64,000 nucleotides of DNA from Heloderma charlesbogerti (GCA_026122225.1 JANEZZ010002758.1:930001-994000); one strand, 5' to 3'. Shown: positions 32,960 to 44,970, counted from the first letter of the stretch. The notes: generated by a model not told the origin, from the sequence alone. Program-made: numbers and translations.

Positions 32960-33432
32960 TGACTTTGGGCCTATCACTGACTCTCAGTCTAACCTACCTC
33001 ACAAGGTTGTAGTGAGGATAAAATGGAGAGAATCATGTATGCCACCTTGGGTTCCTTAGAGCAGCGGTCCACAACCTTTTTTGCACCAGAGACCGGTCTT
33101 GTGGAAGACAATTTTTCCACAGACTGGGGATGTGTGGTGTTGGTTTCACAGGTGGACGTCCGGCCGCTGGGACACAAATGGCGTCCACGTAGCAGATGCC
33201 ATTTGCATCTCTGTTCTTTGCAGTAATAGGCTACGTAAAGGAGTGGAGCCGGCCGGGGGTGGCGAGGATTCCGGGGGGGAGGGATGGATTGCCTCCCCCC
33301 CCCGCGGACCCCCACGGACCCAAGGTAAGGGGGTTTCGCACACCTCTATGTGGCCCGGTTCCAACAGGCCACGGACCAGTACCGGTCCATGGCCCGAGGG
33401 TTGGGGACCCCTGCCTTAGAGGAAAGGTGGGA
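32960..33432 (+). mobile_element. SINE tail, split by hAT-like element
   Basis: gtgactttgggcctatcact to caccttgggttccttagag, then (after the insertion) ttagaggaaaggtgggataa. The head is missing. The two parts join cleanly if the 33062-33413 element and one TSD copy are removed. Confidence 0.8.
33054..33421. mobile_element. 352-bp hAT-type element, perfect 8-bp TSD
   Basis: ccttagag flanks at 33054-33061 and 33414-33421. The element 33062-33413 begins cagcggtccacaaccttttt and ends with gggttggggacccctg, which are inverted repeats; ggaccagtaccggtccatgg near the end matches the subterminal part. From memory these ends are those of an ancient vertebrate hAT family also found in mammals. The interior (33150-33340) is GC-rich, without a transposase. 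Confidence 0.9.
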
Positions 33433-33979
33433 TAATGAATGAATGAAGGAATGAAGGAATGTGTCTGGAAGCTTCAGTTGGTCCAGAATGTAGCATCAGG
33501 TTGTCAACTAGTGCTGTGTATTGGGAACAGGTTACGGCCTTCATGAAACAGTGACACTGGCTTCTGATTTGTTTCCGGCTGGAAATGACATTTAAAGCTC
33601 TTCATTGTTTTTGAGCGGCATATCTGAAATAAGCCTACTCACTTATTTAGGTCATCTCTTTAGGTCCGCCTGATAACCTGACGTAGTTGAGACTAGAGAG
33701 AGGGTTTTTTCAGTGGCTGCATCCAAGCTCTGAAACTCCCTCCTGAGGGAAACCTGTCTTTCCCCTTCTTTAATAGGGACCTGCCATGTGGTGAAAATGT
33801 TTCTTTTTAGAAGGGCTTTTGGGCCATACATTGTTTTAATTTTGCTGCTATTTCTCTCTCTACTGTGGTGTTCTAAGGATGATGACTGTACAATTTGGGT
33901 GTCTGTTATATGCTTTATTCTACTGCTTTTACTCTTTGTATTTTTTTGGTCCTATTTTAAAAAATATTTATCACCATTA

Positions 33980-34410
33980 GGGCGTAATCCTATTGAGACA
34001 GACAGTTGCCCCTGACTTCCTCTGAAGTCGGAGGCAACCGCCTATCCAGTGTAGGGCGGCTGAAGCATGGAGGAGAGGATTCCTTCTGTGTTCTGCTGCC
34101 CTGCAGTTTGCCTTCAGACGTCTAAGCATGGCTTCGGGAAGGGGATGGGAAAGGGGCCGAAGATCACACAGGAAGCTGTCTAAAACAGCTTCTACGGTCT
34201 CCTCCCCTCCCTGTCCCCGGGAACACCCACTTTTCACCCTGTCCGTGCTCTGTGTTACAAGCATGGACAGGCATGGAGGGGCAGCCACCACAGTTCTCCC
34301 CACCCTGGGGGTGGGAGCAAGGTTTCCTGGCTATGAGCTTGTAGCATTGTGGGAAACTGGAAAATCCTATTTTCCCCAGACACTGACTAAGGGACATAGG
34401 ATTACTCTCT
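33980..34410. mobile_element. 430-bp MITE (GGGCGTAATCC family)
   Basis: Starts gggcgtaatcctattgagac after ATTA and ends acataggattactctct. The internal order (gcctatccag, agggcggctgaagcatgg) follows copy 31008. More diverged, and no clean TSD. Confidence 0.65.
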
Positions 34411-34439
34411 CTGCCACCTTCAACTTGGGATACAATTTT

Positions 34440-35080
34440 AAACAAACAAACAAATTGACAAGCTCATGTGGAAGGAGATAGCCCTTTAACTCTCCTGGTC
34501 TTAAGCCACTTAGCCTTGAATTGAACCTGGAAATGGACTGGAAGCCAGTGGAGATAGTGACCAGGTTCTTGTGATCACAGAGGGGGAAATAAGCTGGGGG
34601 GACTTGCATTATTACCATTGCTGGTGTGGCTTGCTGTGGCTTGCGAACCTGGTGAGGGTGGCTTGTTGCCGTGGTTAGCAAGCCACCCCAGAACCCCTGA
34701 ACAGGCCATTGGGATCTAGGTGGCTTGTTAACTATGGCAACAAGCCACCCTCACTGGGTTCGCAAGAGATGGCAAGCCACGCCAGCAAGGGTAATGAAAC
34801 AAATCCCCCTGGCAAGTGACCCGCTGTAAAGAAGGAGTGATATGATCTCAACCTCGCCACAAACATATGACCCTGGTCACACCTTGAGAAGCCATAGTTT
34901 ATACCAGCTGAAGTTTCTGAATGCTTTGCGCAAAGGCAGTTCCATGTCGACCACATTGCAGTAATGGATGTAGCTAAGGCATATGAAGAACCGTGGCCAA
35001 GCCTACGCTCGCCAGATCTACATGATTAGAGTTATGATTAATGTTGGTTTGACCAGTGCCCAAAGAGGGCAAGTACGTAA
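34440..35080 (-). mobile_element. L2-type LINE remnant with nested MITE
   Basis: Minus-strand pieces translate to an LHWLPV-like block near 34520-34555 and a TPLLQCG-like remnant of the DYCN block near 34950. Split by a palindromic MITE. Confidence 0.55.
34618..34787. mobile_element. 170-bp palindromic MITE (caagccaccctcac)
   Basis: tgctggtgtggcttgctgtg on the left is inverted by caagccacgccagca on the right; the arms share ggtggcttgttgcc and gcgaacc. Centre near 34703. No TSD recognised. Confidence 0.7.
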
Positions 35081-36788
35081 TGAAAGTGCCTGATTGAAAG
35101 AGGCCTCTTGGCTTCCCATGTTGGAGAGCTCCATGTTGCACCAACTCATTTCATTTTTCAACAGCTCTTGAAGGTACTTCACAAGTGTATCAGCAGCCGC
35201 ACAAGCCAGAGGGGCCAATTTACATTTGGGCGTGTTTGGAATGATGTGGTTGGGGCTGGGGAGGGTGTTCTCTGGCTGGTGCTAATCCTCTTTGCCTTTA
35301 AGCACACGGCAAGGCAGTAGAAGGGAAATTACAACGTGATAAGCTAGGACCCCCTTCTGAGTTGCGCTTTGCCGCATTCGGCAGTTTTCACTCCTTTCTA
35401 TTATGTTCTACATATGTCTTGCCACATTGGTCGATAGCAGACTCCTGTTTTTGCTCTGGGCCTGAATCTGTGCCTCTTGCATGGTCACTAGACTTGGCTT
35501 CCAAGGCTTTTTCTGGGCTGGGTGCGAGCAAATGTCTGTGTAGGATTTTTTTTGTCTTGAGAAGGCGTGCCATTCCAGGCTTCTGTAGGGGGCACAGAGA
35601 GATTTCAGTGGTGGAGCACTGGGTAGGGGGAAGGAAGGAAGACTCAGTGAGGGTTTTTTTTTTTTAATTGAGTTTGTACGTGAAGATGTTTAGTGAGTTC
35701 CTCCATTAGTGCAATGTCCCAAATTTTCTCTTTCCATATGATAACACAGACACACACACTGTATATACATATATATAAAATATATATATTTGAGATTAAA
35801 TTGATGAGAATCATTTGGCATTGCTGCCTCCTGTTAAAAAGGCAGAGCAGAGAAAAACAAAACATAGAACAGAATGAGTGTTTACTAGTCCCACATGCAC
35901 ACAAAGCTAAGAGGAGATTTTTTCAGTGAAGAAAAAATGGTTTACTCACAGTTTCTTGCATAAAAATGCAGGTACAGCATATGGTTTCAGACAGTTTGTT
36001 CATTCCATTTCTTAGTGTTCTATAACATTGGCAGGTGAGCAAACATGTGTGCTCTCAGCAATGGTAGAAGATCAGGGGGGTGGGGGAGGAGTAGGAAACT
36101 ACACTGTGGGCTATAGCAATCCCAAGGATAGCTATGCCCCCAAATTCCCACGCATTAACTAGCTAACTTCAACACTGCTCCCTTCCTGTGACTTGCAGTT
36201 GAGGATGCAATATTCCCAACATAAACAGCAAAGAAGCTCTCTGTGTGTGTGTGTTTACACATGTACACGCACATACACGGATTGCTAGGCCTGGGCCCAG
36301 ATCTTTCCCGCACAGCCCTGGATCCGGCCCCCCAGGGCCCTACGATCCCATTGGTGCCAAAGGAAAGTCTTTTTCTCAGCTTAATTGGCATGCAGGGAGC
36401 AATTTTAAAGGACAATCGCAGCTGGGGAGGAAAGGATTAAGCCTCCCCTTTGCATACTGTATGTTGCAATGCCCAATATTCTCCTCTATAGCAACTGAGC
36501 TTAAAAAAAATATTCCCATTAGAACCAGTGGGGTTTTTTTCTGGGAATTTTCAGGTGGACCACAGTTAGGGAAGGGAAGTTTAACACTCCCCTCCTTGTG
36601 CACTGTGCCCCCCCAGGCCCCCGCTCCATATGGCAATTAGAAAAGCAAACACCTTCCATTGTTGCTAATGGAAAGACTGGGCCCTGAATTTTTTAAGTGC
36701 CAAGCGACACCCCTGCACACACACATGCTGTCTCCCTTTCCATCCTTGTGATTGGTGGCATGAGTTTGGAGGGAGGGTTTTCATTTTT
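35081..36788. other. No recognised gene
   Basis: About 1.7 kb. (ca)n/(ta)n-rich patch at 35745-35790 and a short (tg)n at 36240-36252. The open frames in this stretch have no recognisable domain. Confidence 0.35.
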
Positions 36789-36976
36789 GCAGGGACCAGT
36801 GGAGGCTGGTGGCTCTGATTTCGATGGGGCTGTGAATCCATTCAAGAGAACCAGCCAGAACTCTAAAGGAGCTACCTTGGATAGCTCCTTTAGAGATCGG
36901 GATGGTTGTGACTGAAACCCGGGATGGATTCACAGTCCCACTGAAAGCAAAGCTGCCAGTCTCCACTAGCAAGGAC
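36789..36976. mobile_element. Hairpin MITE, CAGTGGAGGCTGG family
   Basis: The element 36797-36968 begins cagtggaggctggtggctct and ends gctgccagtctccacta. TSD gcagggac/gcaaggac (one mismatch). The core carries an additional inverted repeat, ctaaaggagctaccttgga with tagctcctttag. Confidence 0.85.
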
Positions 36977-37644
36977 CCTGAGGTTGGAGCCAATGCATCT
37001 CTGTATGCTAAGACACTTTGTACCCCCGGCAAACCTCCGGTCAGTAAGGGTGGAACCAGGGGTGCAGGCTGCAACATTGCACGTGCTTACTATATGGCCC
37101 CTGCTCACTGCAAATCACTGTTCCTATTTTTGGCCTGGTCAGGATGCCTTATTATCATTTGTGAGCGTGAATGGCTAGCGCCGTTCAGGTATATTGCTGG
37201 CTTCCCAAGATTCTGGAGGGCCCTTGGGAAAGGTGCCCTTCGTGGGACCCAGCTCTTCCTCACCACGGTCACTGTTGCCCCTGTACTTCCCCTCCTCCAC
37301 TGGGCTCTGTCCATAGGGCCGCCAAGAGGGAGAGGGCAAGGCGAGCAGAAGCCTCTGCTCCTTCTCCTTGCTGCTGTCGCTGCTCACTTGCTTAGAGAGA
37401 TCAGGTGAATCCTGAATCCTGAATTGAATTAGGCTGAGCTGGACAGATTTTGGAGATGGCAAGAAGTAGCTCCAGCAACTAGGCCGAGGGCTCATGGGGT
37501 CAGTAGCAGGCCCCTTGCTGGGGTGTGTGTGCCTCAGCAAGTACTGGACCTCTGATGCTGGCCTTGCCTTAAGAGTCCAGCTCTCTTTCTTTCCAGGGTC
37601 TCTAGAAGTCAAAGCTTTGGGGGAGGTGATTGTAGAGCAGCTAC
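36977..37644. other. No recognised feature
   Basis: GC-richer stretch near 37180-37390 with overlapping long frames on both strands. No domain or splice pattern supports an exon. Confidence 0.35.
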
Positions 37645-38010
37645 TGGGGCTATTCGCATGTAACTCTAAGACACCATGGCTTAATTTAACTCATGGGGTT
37701 TAGTGGAGCACACCAGCTGCCATTTTGAACATGCAAGTGGCAATGCGCTCGTCGATTGCTGTGTCATGTGAACCCGGCGTCGTGGGTTGTTGGAGGGGGT
37801 AGACAGCCCTCAGATAACCCAGAGCTTGGTTTGGAGTTATTTGAGGGTTGTCTACCCCCTAGAACAACCCACACCCCTCGATTCGCATGACATGGCACAC
37901 CATGGCAAGCAGGGACACCTGCGGGTGGCAATGGGTACCCGGCATGACACAGCAGCTCCCGCAGCTAAATGAAGCTATGGTAGGCTGCTGTGTGGTGCGA
38001 ACTGGGTCAG
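37645..38010. mobile_element. Foldback MITE with central hairpin
   Basis: The central hairpin 37782-37875 pairs gggttgttggagggggtaga with tctaccccctagaacaaccc. Outer parts share catggcttaatt and gcatgacat phrases with 48290-48630. Two copies suggest a family. Confidence 0.6.
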
Positions 38011-38239
38011 AGTGTATGACAAGGTGTTCCCTAGGGAATGGCTGTGTCTTGTCTCTCATACATACACCTCTATGTAAGTGTATGAGCATGAAGACAAAGT
38101 CAGAGAGGCATGGGTATTTCCTGTTCTTAGTCGATTTAGTACTTCTTCACACCCTAATGAATTTATAGAACTGGACAAATTCATGGAGGATAAATCTGTC
38201 AATGTTTACTAGTCAGAAAGGCTTTCTGGATTCTCCAGG
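38011..38239. other. No recognised feature
   Basis: Short stretch, nothing identified. Confidence 0.3.
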
Positions 38240-38398
38240 TTCACAGCCAGTATGATACTGAATACCAGTACCTAAGAGCAACAGAGAGAGAGGGCTTCTA
38301 CCCTCATGACTTGCCCGTGGCATCCAGTTGGCCCCTGTGGAAACAGAATGCTGGACTAGATAGGCCTTGGGTCTGATCCAGGTAGGCTGTCCTTATTA
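38240..38398 (+). mobile_element. CR1-type LINE 3' fragment
   Basis: catccagttggcccctgtgg, aatgctggactagataggcc, tctgatccaggtaggctgt: the common CR1 ending. Confidence 0.75.
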
Positions 38399-38979
38399 GA
38401 GAGGCCACTTACAGACCGCCCCCAAAGAGGAAACGCATCAACAGAAAAAGAGGACAAAAGTGGACACAGATATGCATAAAAAGTGCACTTGCTAATTTAT
38501 ATGTCTCGATGCATATTTGGAAACAATTAGTATAATTTAAATAGAAATACAATACATCTCAGCATAGTGGAGAAGACTGTGACCAGGTGACCTGTGTGCC
38601 CGCTGTGGATGGGCAACTTCAATTTCAGCTGTTCCTTCCGATGGTTCTTTATCTTTTGACTGGACTTGGACTAGGCTGTCCTTCAAATAGAGGACATCTT
38701 CAAAGAGAGGACTGCTTTTGGCCAGCCCTTCGAATATTGTCCTCTGGAAAGTAGGACACATGGCCCCGTTAGTTCTTACTTCTATTTGCAGTTGTGACTA
38801 CATGACCACCACATATGTCTCTTATTTCATTTTAGTACGGTCATCTTTGAACAGGGTCCTTTCTTGGTGGTGGCTTTATTAGGACAGGTTCTGGGGAATG
38901 GCATGGTCAGACATTTGCCAGGGCCCTGAGACTGGCAAAGGGTCTGCTACCTCAACAGTGATATCTTTCTTAGGCATAG
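38399..38979. other. No recognised feature
   Basis: No exon or repeat identified. Confidence 0.35.
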
Positions 38980-39035
38980 CAACACTGGAAACTGCCTTAT
39001 ACCAAGTCTGATTGTTCGTCCATTTATCTCATTAT
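38980..39035 (-). mobile_element. tRNA-Ala-like SINE tail scrap
   Basis: ggaaactgccttataccaag resembles the tail of SINE 6604. Only about 50 bp. Confidence 0.5.
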
Positions 39036-39044
39036 TATCTGCAG

Positions 39045-39162
39045 CAGGGATGGGCAGAAAGTAGATCTGCAGATGTTTTGGACTTCAACTCCCAGCATTC
39101 CTGACTATTGGCCATGCTGGCAGGGGCTTCTGGGAGTTGAAATCCCAAACATCTGGAGATTT
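39045..39162. mobile_element. Hairpin MITE
   Basis: gatgttttggacttcaactc is inverted against gagttgaaatcccaaacatc. The core has ggccatgctggcaggggctt. Ends degraded. Confidence 0.7.
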
Positions 39163-39430
39163 ATCTTCTGCTCTACAGAAAGGCCCCCCCCCCCGAGACC
39201 TTCTGCAAAGCATGGGCTCTACCACTCAGGTATGGCTCTTCTCCCAAATCCCAAACTTTGTTTGGAGCACTCAAAGTCAGACGCACTGTGGGAAAATTTT
39301 CTGTTTGAAGACCCCACCCCTTTCAGATTAAAATGGTTCATGGCCTTGTCTGAAGCCCCCTTGAAGGCCCCTCAAGTTTTGGAGTGAACACAACCTGTGG
39401 TTACTACCGATGCTCACAAACAGGCGAGAA
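39163..39430. other. No recognised feature
   Basis: Poly-C at 39185-39195; otherwise unassigned. Confidence 0.3.
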
Positions 39431-39432
39431 GA

Positions 39433-40430
39433 TCATAGAATCATAGAATAGTAGGGTTGGAAGGGGCCTACAAGGCCATCGAGTCCACCCCCCTGCTCAA
39501 TGCAGGAATCCAAGTCAGAGCATCCCTGACAAATGGCTGTCCAGCCTCATCTTGAAGGCCTCCAGTGTGGGAGAGCCCACCACCTCCCCAGGTAATTGGT
39601 TCCATTGTCGTATTGCTCTTACAGTCAGGAAGTTTTTCCTGATGTTCAGCCGGAATCTGGCTTCCTGTAACTTGAGCCCATTATTCCGTGTCCTGCACTC
39701 TGGGATGATCAAGAAGAGATTCTGGCCTTCTTCTCTGTGACAACCTTTCAAGTACTTGAAGAGTGCTATCATATCTCCCCTCAGTCTTCTCTTCTCAAGG
39801 CTCAACATGCCCAGTTCTTTCAGTCTCTCTTCATAGGGCTTTGTTTCCAGTCCCCTGATCATCTTTGTTGCCCTCCTCTGAACCCTCTCCAGTTTGTCTG
39901 CATCCTTCTTAAAGTGTGGTGCCTAGAACTGGACACAGTACTCCAGATGAGGCCTTACCAGTGCTGAGTAGAGGGGAACTAGTACTTCCCGGGATTTGGA
40001 AGCGATGCTTCTATTAATGCAGCCCAAAAGAGCATTTGCCTTTTTTGCAGCCACATCACATTGTTGGCTCATATTCAGCTTGTGATGGACAACAATTCCA
40101 AGATCCTTCTCGCTTGTAGTGTGGTTGAGCCACGTATCCCCCATCTTGTAACTGTGCATTTGGTTTCTTTTTCCTCGGTGCAGAACTTGGCATTTATCCC
40201 TATTAAATGTCATTCTGTTGTTTTCTGCCCAGCGCTCCAGTCTATCCAGATCACTTTGAATTTTGTTTCTGTCTTCCAAAGTATTGCCTATCCCGCCCAA
40301 TTTTGTGTCATCTGCAAATCTGATCAGCATTCCCTGCACCTCCTCCGCCAAGTCATCAATAAAAATGTTGAAGAGCCCTGGGCCCAGGACTGAGCCCTGT
40401 GGTTCTATTCTTCCATCAAGATGTTTCTTG
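39433..40430 (-). mobile_element. CR1-type LINE, 1-kb copy with RT C terminus
   Basis: Minus strand. The frame 40351-39923 has IRFADDTKLGG (RT motif C), LERWAENNRMTFNRDKCQVL and LVRPHLEYCVQF, typical CR1 blocks. A frameshift near 39900 leads to the second frame, 39862-39515, with [20 protein letters not shown] and RQWNQLPGEVV. It ends with two attctatgattctatga-type units at 39433. The 5' part is missing. Confidence 0.93.
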
Positions 40431-41309
40431 ATGGCTGGTAGCTACTAGCTACAACACACCCACCGCAACGCAACCTACCTGCTTGGATTGTCACTGGAGA
40501 GAAAGAGTTAGCAGTTTGAATATAACCAGCAGGAGACATCATGGGTATACTGTTTGTTTCAGGGAGCTCTGATGCATTGTAATGACTAGAGCTTTCTGAG
40601 TTCTTGTCTTCCTATCTTCCTCATTGTATATATTTGTCAATAAACAGGCAGCACAACATGTCATTAAGTCTCCAGTACTTACACGGCAACTGAGCATGTA
40701 AAAGGTGGACCCCCGGAAATTTCCTGCTGCCAAGGGGAGCCTTGAAATAGCTGTGGAGGGCGCCTCTCAGTTTCTGTTTCCTGTCTGTAAGGTGGGAGTA
40801 ATAGTGATCTCCCTCACAGGGTTATTACAAAGGAAGACAAGCGCTGTGAAGCACTTTTACACCTCTCAACTGCGCTGTGCTAATGATGCTGACATCCTCA
40901 GATCCTGCCTGAACAGCCATTTAGAAATGCTGGAAAGACCTAAGATGTTTTCCAACTGACAGGGAATGTTTTATGATTTTGCTTTGTTTACTTTTTAACT
41001 AGCATGCACCTCTCCTTTTGTGCTTATATTGGAGCTCCCCCCGCCCTTGTTTGGACATGAAGTGGAATTAATTAATGCCTTGTTGTCGCAGCGATCAAAG
41101 CATTTGTGGCACTGAAAGGCTGCTGCCTTTGTTTAATGAACAGGCTACTGTGAGGTGCCTCCGACGACTATGGGGAGTCCCAGAGAAATCTCCATGCGCA
41201 TTCGCAGCACTCAAAGCAAAGATAGCACTCTGGGCCCTATCTGGATGCTTATCCCAAAAGGGAAATGGCTTGCCCCCTTTGCTGCTGGAAAAAGAGAATT
41301 TGCAGTGGG
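40431..41309. other. No recognised gene
   Basis: About 880 bp without a recognisable exon or repeat. Confidence 0.35.
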
Positions 41310-41492
41310 AAGGGGCGTAGCTCAGCAGCGGAGCCCCTGCTTTGCATGCAGAAGGTCCCAGGTTTGATCCCCGGCATCTCCAGGTAGGGCTGTGAAAGAC
41401 TCCTGTCTGAGCCCTTGCAGAGCTTCTGCCAGTCAAAGTAGGCAATATTAAGCTAAATGGACCACTGGGCTGACTTGGTATAGGACAACTTC
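41310..41492 (+). mobile_element. tRNA-Ala-like SINE
   Basis: ggggcgtagctcagcagcgg (A box), ggtttgatccccgg (B box), tail gtaggcaatattaagctaaa, ggtataggacaacttcc. Confidence 0.88.
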
Positions 41493-41607
41493 CTAACTGC
41501 CATCCCTCCTACCTATTCTTCCAGCCTGTTTTGGATGCTTCTTTAATGGGTATTGATGGACTATGATTTCTGGTGGCTGCTAGCTACCGGACACTAGTGA
41601 CAGGGAA

Positions 41608-42010
41608 ATCTGTCAGTTTTGCTTTCTCCTACATTCATTTTTTTAAAAAAATCTCAAGTTCTTTCTTTCCTGAATGTGAAGAACTTTGCAAATTTTGTTA
41701 AATTCTTGTGAAAAATGAAATTCTCACATAGCTGCCTGCCACATAGCTGTTAAAGATGAGCAGCCTGTAAGAAAAAAGAGGTGGCAACCCCAATTCAGCA
41801 CTGCAAACATGGTTGAATATACAGGGATTCAGACCAAGACTTTTAAGAACAAAGTTCTAAAGCCCTGGCCCAGGATGGCTGTATCTGTCACTTTCAGTTT
41901 TTCTCCACATTGGAATTCCATAATCTCAAGTTCTTTTTGTCCAGAATATAGATAACTTTGTGAATGCTGGCAAATTCTTTTCAAAGCTGAAACAAAATTC
42001 TCATGCACCC
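41608..42010. repeat. Diverged direct repeats, 125 bp
   Basis: 41610-41735 and 41883-42008 share phrases in order: atctgtca, tttctcc(t)acatt, atctcaagttctttttt-like, actttg, aaattctt, aaattctcat. Possibly two insertions or a local duplication of an unknown element. Confidence 0.45.
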
Positions 42011-42427
42011 CCATGGAACATATCCTCTTTGAGGAACTGGAAAGAAACAGTTCCGCAGCTGGAATGTACCAGCAAAGGAGACAGAAGACTTGAGTTTTGC
42101 AGGACGACGATGAAGAATGGTAGCTTGGGAGGCTCCAAAGGTGTACTATTCGCTTTGGGTGAAACTGATCATGACGTAAAGACTAGCTTTGTCTGCCTGT
42201 CCTGTGTCTGCTGCCTGCTGCCCTGTTCTCAGCTTACATATTTTAAAGAAGCAGATATTACAGGAGACCCAGAAGACACTTGTACCTCACTAGGAAATGC
42301 AACCAATAAGAGGATCCTCATGAAATCCCCAGTTGCTCAGAGATAGGACGAATAAACCATATCATAGACATGGATTAATTTAATTTTAATAAATTAATTT
42401 AATCCTTTTATTAAAAAATCAAAAAGA
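42011..42427. other. No recognised feature
   Basis: AT-rich run at 42372-42420. Nothing else identified. Confidence 0.3.
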
Positions 42428-42662
42428 GTCAGTGGCCGTGTTTGGATGTTCAGTGGGGGAAACAACACAGTATGGTTCTCCCCCCCACACGTGTGCTGGT
42501 TGCGTGACTGGCATTTCCCTACTTATCCGCACCGCATTGCAGATTGCTGTGTTTTCCAAACCCGGCGTGTGGCGCAGAGGGGGTGGCTTCTCACCCACCC
42601 CACAACCCCTACTGCAAGCCATGGCTTGTTCCCTCCGCTGATTGTCCAAACCCAGTCATTGT
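42428..42662. mobile_element. Possible MITE (GTGTTTGGATGTTCAG ends)
   Basis: gtgtttggatgttcag on the left resembles the complement of the right side, gggtttggacaatcag. Low-complexity C runs inside. No TSD confirmed. Confidence 0.4.
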
Positions 42663-43549
42663 GTTAGGTGACTTCCAGTTGTCACTCTGAGCAGGGACAG
42701 AAGCATGGAAGAAGAAGTGCAACAGGAAACATGTCTAAGGAGGCATCAATTCTGTATTCAAGAATGTTTGGGTCAGCCAGCATAGTGTTCCATTTGGATG
42801 ACAAACAAGGCAGTTCAGTAAATATGGACACAATTTTTGGGAGGTGTGCTAATGAATGTCTCATTTCCTTCTGAATAAATGGCATCCATGTTAAAAAGAG
42901 ATCCAATTCCTCAGAATTAGATTAGTCTGTTGTTTCTTTGACCTGATATAACGAGAGCTCCCACGCTTTGTACAACCATTGTTTCATCCATGAAATTTCC
43001 TCATATTTCATTTGACGTGTGTTCCCGCCTAAAAGATGGTGAATGCTGTCTACTTTTATAGCACCCATGTCCTATTTGTAGGAAGAAGGGAGCTAGATTT
43101 GGTCTCTTGAGCATATCCAGAGAGGTGATTGGTGCTGTTTGGCATTGCATGTACTGTCCCAATCCATTGAAAGAAGCTTGGCTTACAACTCTGGGGCAGA
43201 AGTCATGGGAACAATCTACTTTCTAAAGCATCATGTACTGATGGGAACAATTTACTTTCTAAAGCACCATGTACTGATAGGGGCCAGATAGGATAGTGCT
43301 CATCCCAAATCTGTCCCACAGCCGCAGTGGGGAGTGAGAGCGTACCTTCCTTCCCCACCCACCCTCATGTCTCCAACATCCCCAAACGTCTATGCAAACT
43401 GTAGGTCTTGTTAGCCTACCAGACTGTTAGGGGCTCCTGATCTCCCTATCTTCTCCTTGCAACCTCTCACTCTAACTACCTACTGAACAGTTAGTGTGTC
43501 CAGTTTAGTCTCCAGAGCCACCCTCCATGAGAATACAGCTAAATTTCCC
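42663..43549. other. No recognised gene
   Basis: Contains the 36-bp tandem duplication listed next. No exon or dispersed repeat seen. Confidence 0.35.
43207..43278. repeat. Tandem duplication of a 36-bp unit
   Basis: gggaacaatctactttctaa to gtactgat is repeated at 43243-43278 with two differences. Confidence 0.9.
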
Positions 43550-43644
43550 AAATGGGATAGCTCCTTTAGAGTTCTGCCTGGTTCCATCTGAAACATGGAG
43601 CAGATTCACCGCCTCACTGACATCGGAGCCACCAGCCTCCCCTG
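43550..43644. mobile_element. Half of a CAGTGGAGGCTGG MITE
   Basis: gatagctcctttagagttct, then gacatcggagccaccagcct: the right arm of the 14566 element only. Confidence 0.75.
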
Positions 43645-44540
43645 GAAATCTTTATTACATTTCTGAGATCCATTACCTAAGGAAAGCAACTAGCAAATAG
43701 CTCTAATCATATATAACCCTCTGGGAAATGACTGACAAAACCACTGCCCATTTGCTCAAGGATTTACGTGGCTGACGAGAACGTAGCATTTTAAGTTCCA
43801 TAGATGACATTTTAGCGGCTGCATATTTCCTGCTTTTGTTTGTTTGTTAGTGACAGGAGAGCTGATTATGCCTGACATTTACACATCAAATGCTGTTTTC
43901 AATATGTTGGGCCATAAACATTTATACTGTCGTTCCTGCGGGTGAAACATCTCGCTGCGTTTGCAGCCTGTAATCATTTTGTTGCCATTAACACAGAGAA
44001 CGGTGGGACAGCAAAATAACTCGGAGTAATTGGATTGAGTGAGGTAAAACAATAATTTAAACTGAATTACCAGCTTGAGTGTTGGAACAGTTAAGTCCCC
44101 CACCTCCGTCACCCTCCCCCCAGATCCAGACTGGAGTGTTAGTATTTCAAATTCTGTTGAGTTTTATGGAAGCTTTGTGACCTCACAGAGAATACATTAC
44201 TTTTGGTCAGAAAAACAGCTGGACTATTTTTCATCATGGCCACCATTCTTACCTCTTTGTCACTTTTTACACTTTTTGGTAAACTGGAGCTAGGATTACT
44301 TGGGCAAAGATCCCAACCATTCAAGAGAAAGCCATTACAGGTTTATTTGTAATACTTATATACCGCTTAATATAATAAAAACTCTAAGTGGTTTAAGGTT
44401 AAACGCTTTATGACCCTGTGTCCAACAGACACAATGGCCTTGAACAGTTCCTTAACTTTTCTGTCATCCAAGAGGTTCATGCATGACAGAGATGCTGTGA
44501 GGATTTAATTATGGTTCTTAAACAGAGGTGGCAGCAAGAG
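43645..44540. other. No gene; possible L2/SINE tail scrap
   Basis: 43700-44330 has no recognised repeat and reads as unique sequence. tatataccgcttaatataat at 44358-44380 could be a LINE tail. Confidence 0.35.
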
Positions 44541-44970
44541 TAAGGGAGCAATCCTATGGCCACTAGTCAGCGGCTAGACAGCCATAGGAATGTGGTTTTC
44601 CAGGAACCGACCTTGGAGCCCATGATCCGAGGTCAGTTCCCGGAGAACTGACCTTCCCTAATCTGCACTGCCTCGCAGGCAGTGTGGAATGGCCATGCTC
44701 CATGCTCGGAAGAGGAGCACAGAGCGGCCAAAATGAGGTTTCGGGGGGGCATTCCAGGTGGGGGAGGTGAAAATGTCGGTACGACACATCCTCTTCCCCT
44801 GCTTCAGCTTCCTGTGGCTAGACAGCCAAAATTGGCTGTCTAGCCACAAATGCAGGGCAGGAGAAGTGTGGAGGGAACAATCCCCTTCGTGCTTCTCCTG
44901 CCCTGCATTGGATAGGTGGACACCTCTGAGTTCAGAGGTGGCCACCTATCCCCATAGGATTGCGCCCTAA
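44541..44970. mobile_element. 424-bp MITE with TAA duplication
   Basis: The element 44544-44967 is in reverse orientation relative to 31008. TAA flanks both sides. Ends gggagcaatcctatgg and ccataggattgcgccc. Internal hairpin: gctagacagccaaa with its inverse at 44817-44848. A second hairpin-like stretch is ggttcagtt-type sequence near 44600-44655. Confidence 0.85.

Larger units (their letters stand above)
32330..33975 (+). mobile_element. L2-type LINE, decayed, with several insertions
   Basis: Plus-strand fragments in order: FQSGFKADHG and VLVDDV near 32466-32520; GGMVLWWFWSF near 32885-32935; LQLVQN near 33475; then the C-terminal block and 3' UTR to 33975. Between them lie a microsatellite, a minus-strand SINE, a plus-strand SINE tail and a hAT-like element. 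Stops occur throughout. It is one of the oldest layers here. Confidence 0.7.

Noticed and set aside
37175..37612. 145-codon minus frame in GC-rich DNA
   Set aside because: No known motif, no splice signals, overlapping frames of similar length on the other strand.
43660..44340. Possible conserved non-coding element
   Set aside because: It looks unique and repeat-free, but without an alignment I cannot claim conservation.
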